Shown in pieces: positions 63,764 through 64,000 of a DNA stretch of 64,000 nucleotides. The stretch is taken from the NCBI GenBank assembly GCA_016213505.1, contig JACRAF010000059.1, positions 1 through 64,000 of the forward strand. The letters run 5' to 3'. A program made the position numbers and the translations under genes. The notes beneath the pieces are model-generated. The model ran no database searches and was not told the origin of the DNA. It worked only from the letters and a program-made list of their open reading frames with translations. The stretch comes from Devosia nanyangense (GTDB lineage: Bacteria; Pseudomonadota; Alphaproteobacteria; Rhizobiales; Devosiaceae). The stretch's first letter is position 1. The number at the start of each line of letters is the position of its first letter.

Positions 63764-64000
63764 TGGCACTTCTCGACGTCAAGGATCTCTCCATCGGCTT
63801 TCATATGCCGGGCCGCGACGTGCAGGTCGTGGACAAGGTCAGCTTCTCGCTCGACGAGAGACAGACCATGGCGATCGTCGGCGAAAGCGGATCGGGCAAG
63901 ACCCAGACCGCATTCTCGTTGATCGGCCTGCTTGCCGGCAACGGCTACGCCTCCGGCAGCGTCAAGTTCGAGGGCAACGAGATCCTCGGTCTCGACGAAT
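63763..64000 (+). CDS. oppD: Peptide ABC transporter ATP-binding protein, 3' truncated
   Basis: The 79 visible residues are the N-terminus of an OppD-type ATPase: MALLDVKDLSIGFHMPGRDV, then VSFSLDERQTMAIVGESGSGKTQTA, with a complete Walker A (GESGSGKT). The gene runs out of the window. It begins at the last base of the oppC stop codon. Confidence 0.93.
   Translation, partial: MALLDVKDLSIGFHMPGRDVQVVDKVSFSLDERQTMAIVGESGSGKTQTAFSLIGLLAGNGYASGSVKFEGNEILGLDE

Noticed and set aside
1..64000. CRISPR arrays, tRNA or rRNA genes, insertion sequences, integrases
   Set aside because: I looked for regular direct repeats, cloverleaf ends and DDE or recombinase motifs and found none that I can support.

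Overview
The window reads as chromosomal DNA of a GC-rich alphaproteobacterium of the Hyphomicrobiales (Rhizobiales), most likely near Devosia. Evidence is gene content: TrcR/DUF1013, GapR/DUF2312, DUF992, DUF1036, DUF882, paired YdcH-like DUF465 proteins beside purE-purK-rpsU, an aa3 oxidase subunit IV gene ahead of a split pntAA-pntAB-pntB, and Rhizobiales-type palindromic intergenic repeats. The genus is an inference.

Layout. 1-6.8 kb: truncated quinone oxidoreductase, TrcR-like regulator, Kef-type antiporter, membrane diguanylate cyclase, TauE/SafE permease, VOC protein. 6.9-11 kb: two DUF465 genes, a HEPN/MNT pair, purE-purK, rpsU, DUF992. 11-18.3 kb: alpha/beta hydrolase; a SoxR divergon with a clear SoxR box driving a membrane protein and a FrnE/DsbA-like oxidoreductase; a large membrane hydrolase-like protein; an atypical pyruvate kinase-like protein; a hypothetical membrane protein. 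18.4-24.2 kb: pnt operon with terminator, pepF, a ParE-type toxin-antitoxin pair. 24.2-32.3 kb: sigma-54 response regulator, L,D-transpeptidase, a PIN-domain two-gene module, DUF882 peptidase, dxs. 32.3-38.5 kb: a cytoplasmic subtilase plus ComEC-like metallo-beta-lactamase pair, a relic of a sugar-ABC permease, cheW and an MCP. 38.8-44.4 kb: a LacI-controlled sugar ABC operon with a compact glycoside hydrolase. 44.4-51.4 kb: gapR, DUF1036, pyruvate kinase, a repeat fused to a uvrB 3' fragment, then a 1043-residue SIR2/P-loop/TPR/cold-shock-domain protein. 51.7-59.9 kb: a fatty-acid beta-oxidation divergon (MerR regulator, acyl-CoA ligase, FadE, FadJ-like, thiolase) with two MerR-type boxes over the promoters. 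60-64 kb: a peptide ABC operon whose first permease gene has a frameshift.

The housekeeping backbone is interrupted by four small accessory modules, each between otherwise ordinary genes: HEPN/MNT, PIN plus partner, subtilase plus MBL, and the SIR2 protein. The SIR2 fusion with a C-terminal cold-shock domain and the subtilase/MBL pair are the best candidates for undescribed conflict or defence systems. I saw no tRNA, rRNA, CRISPR array, transposase or integrase.
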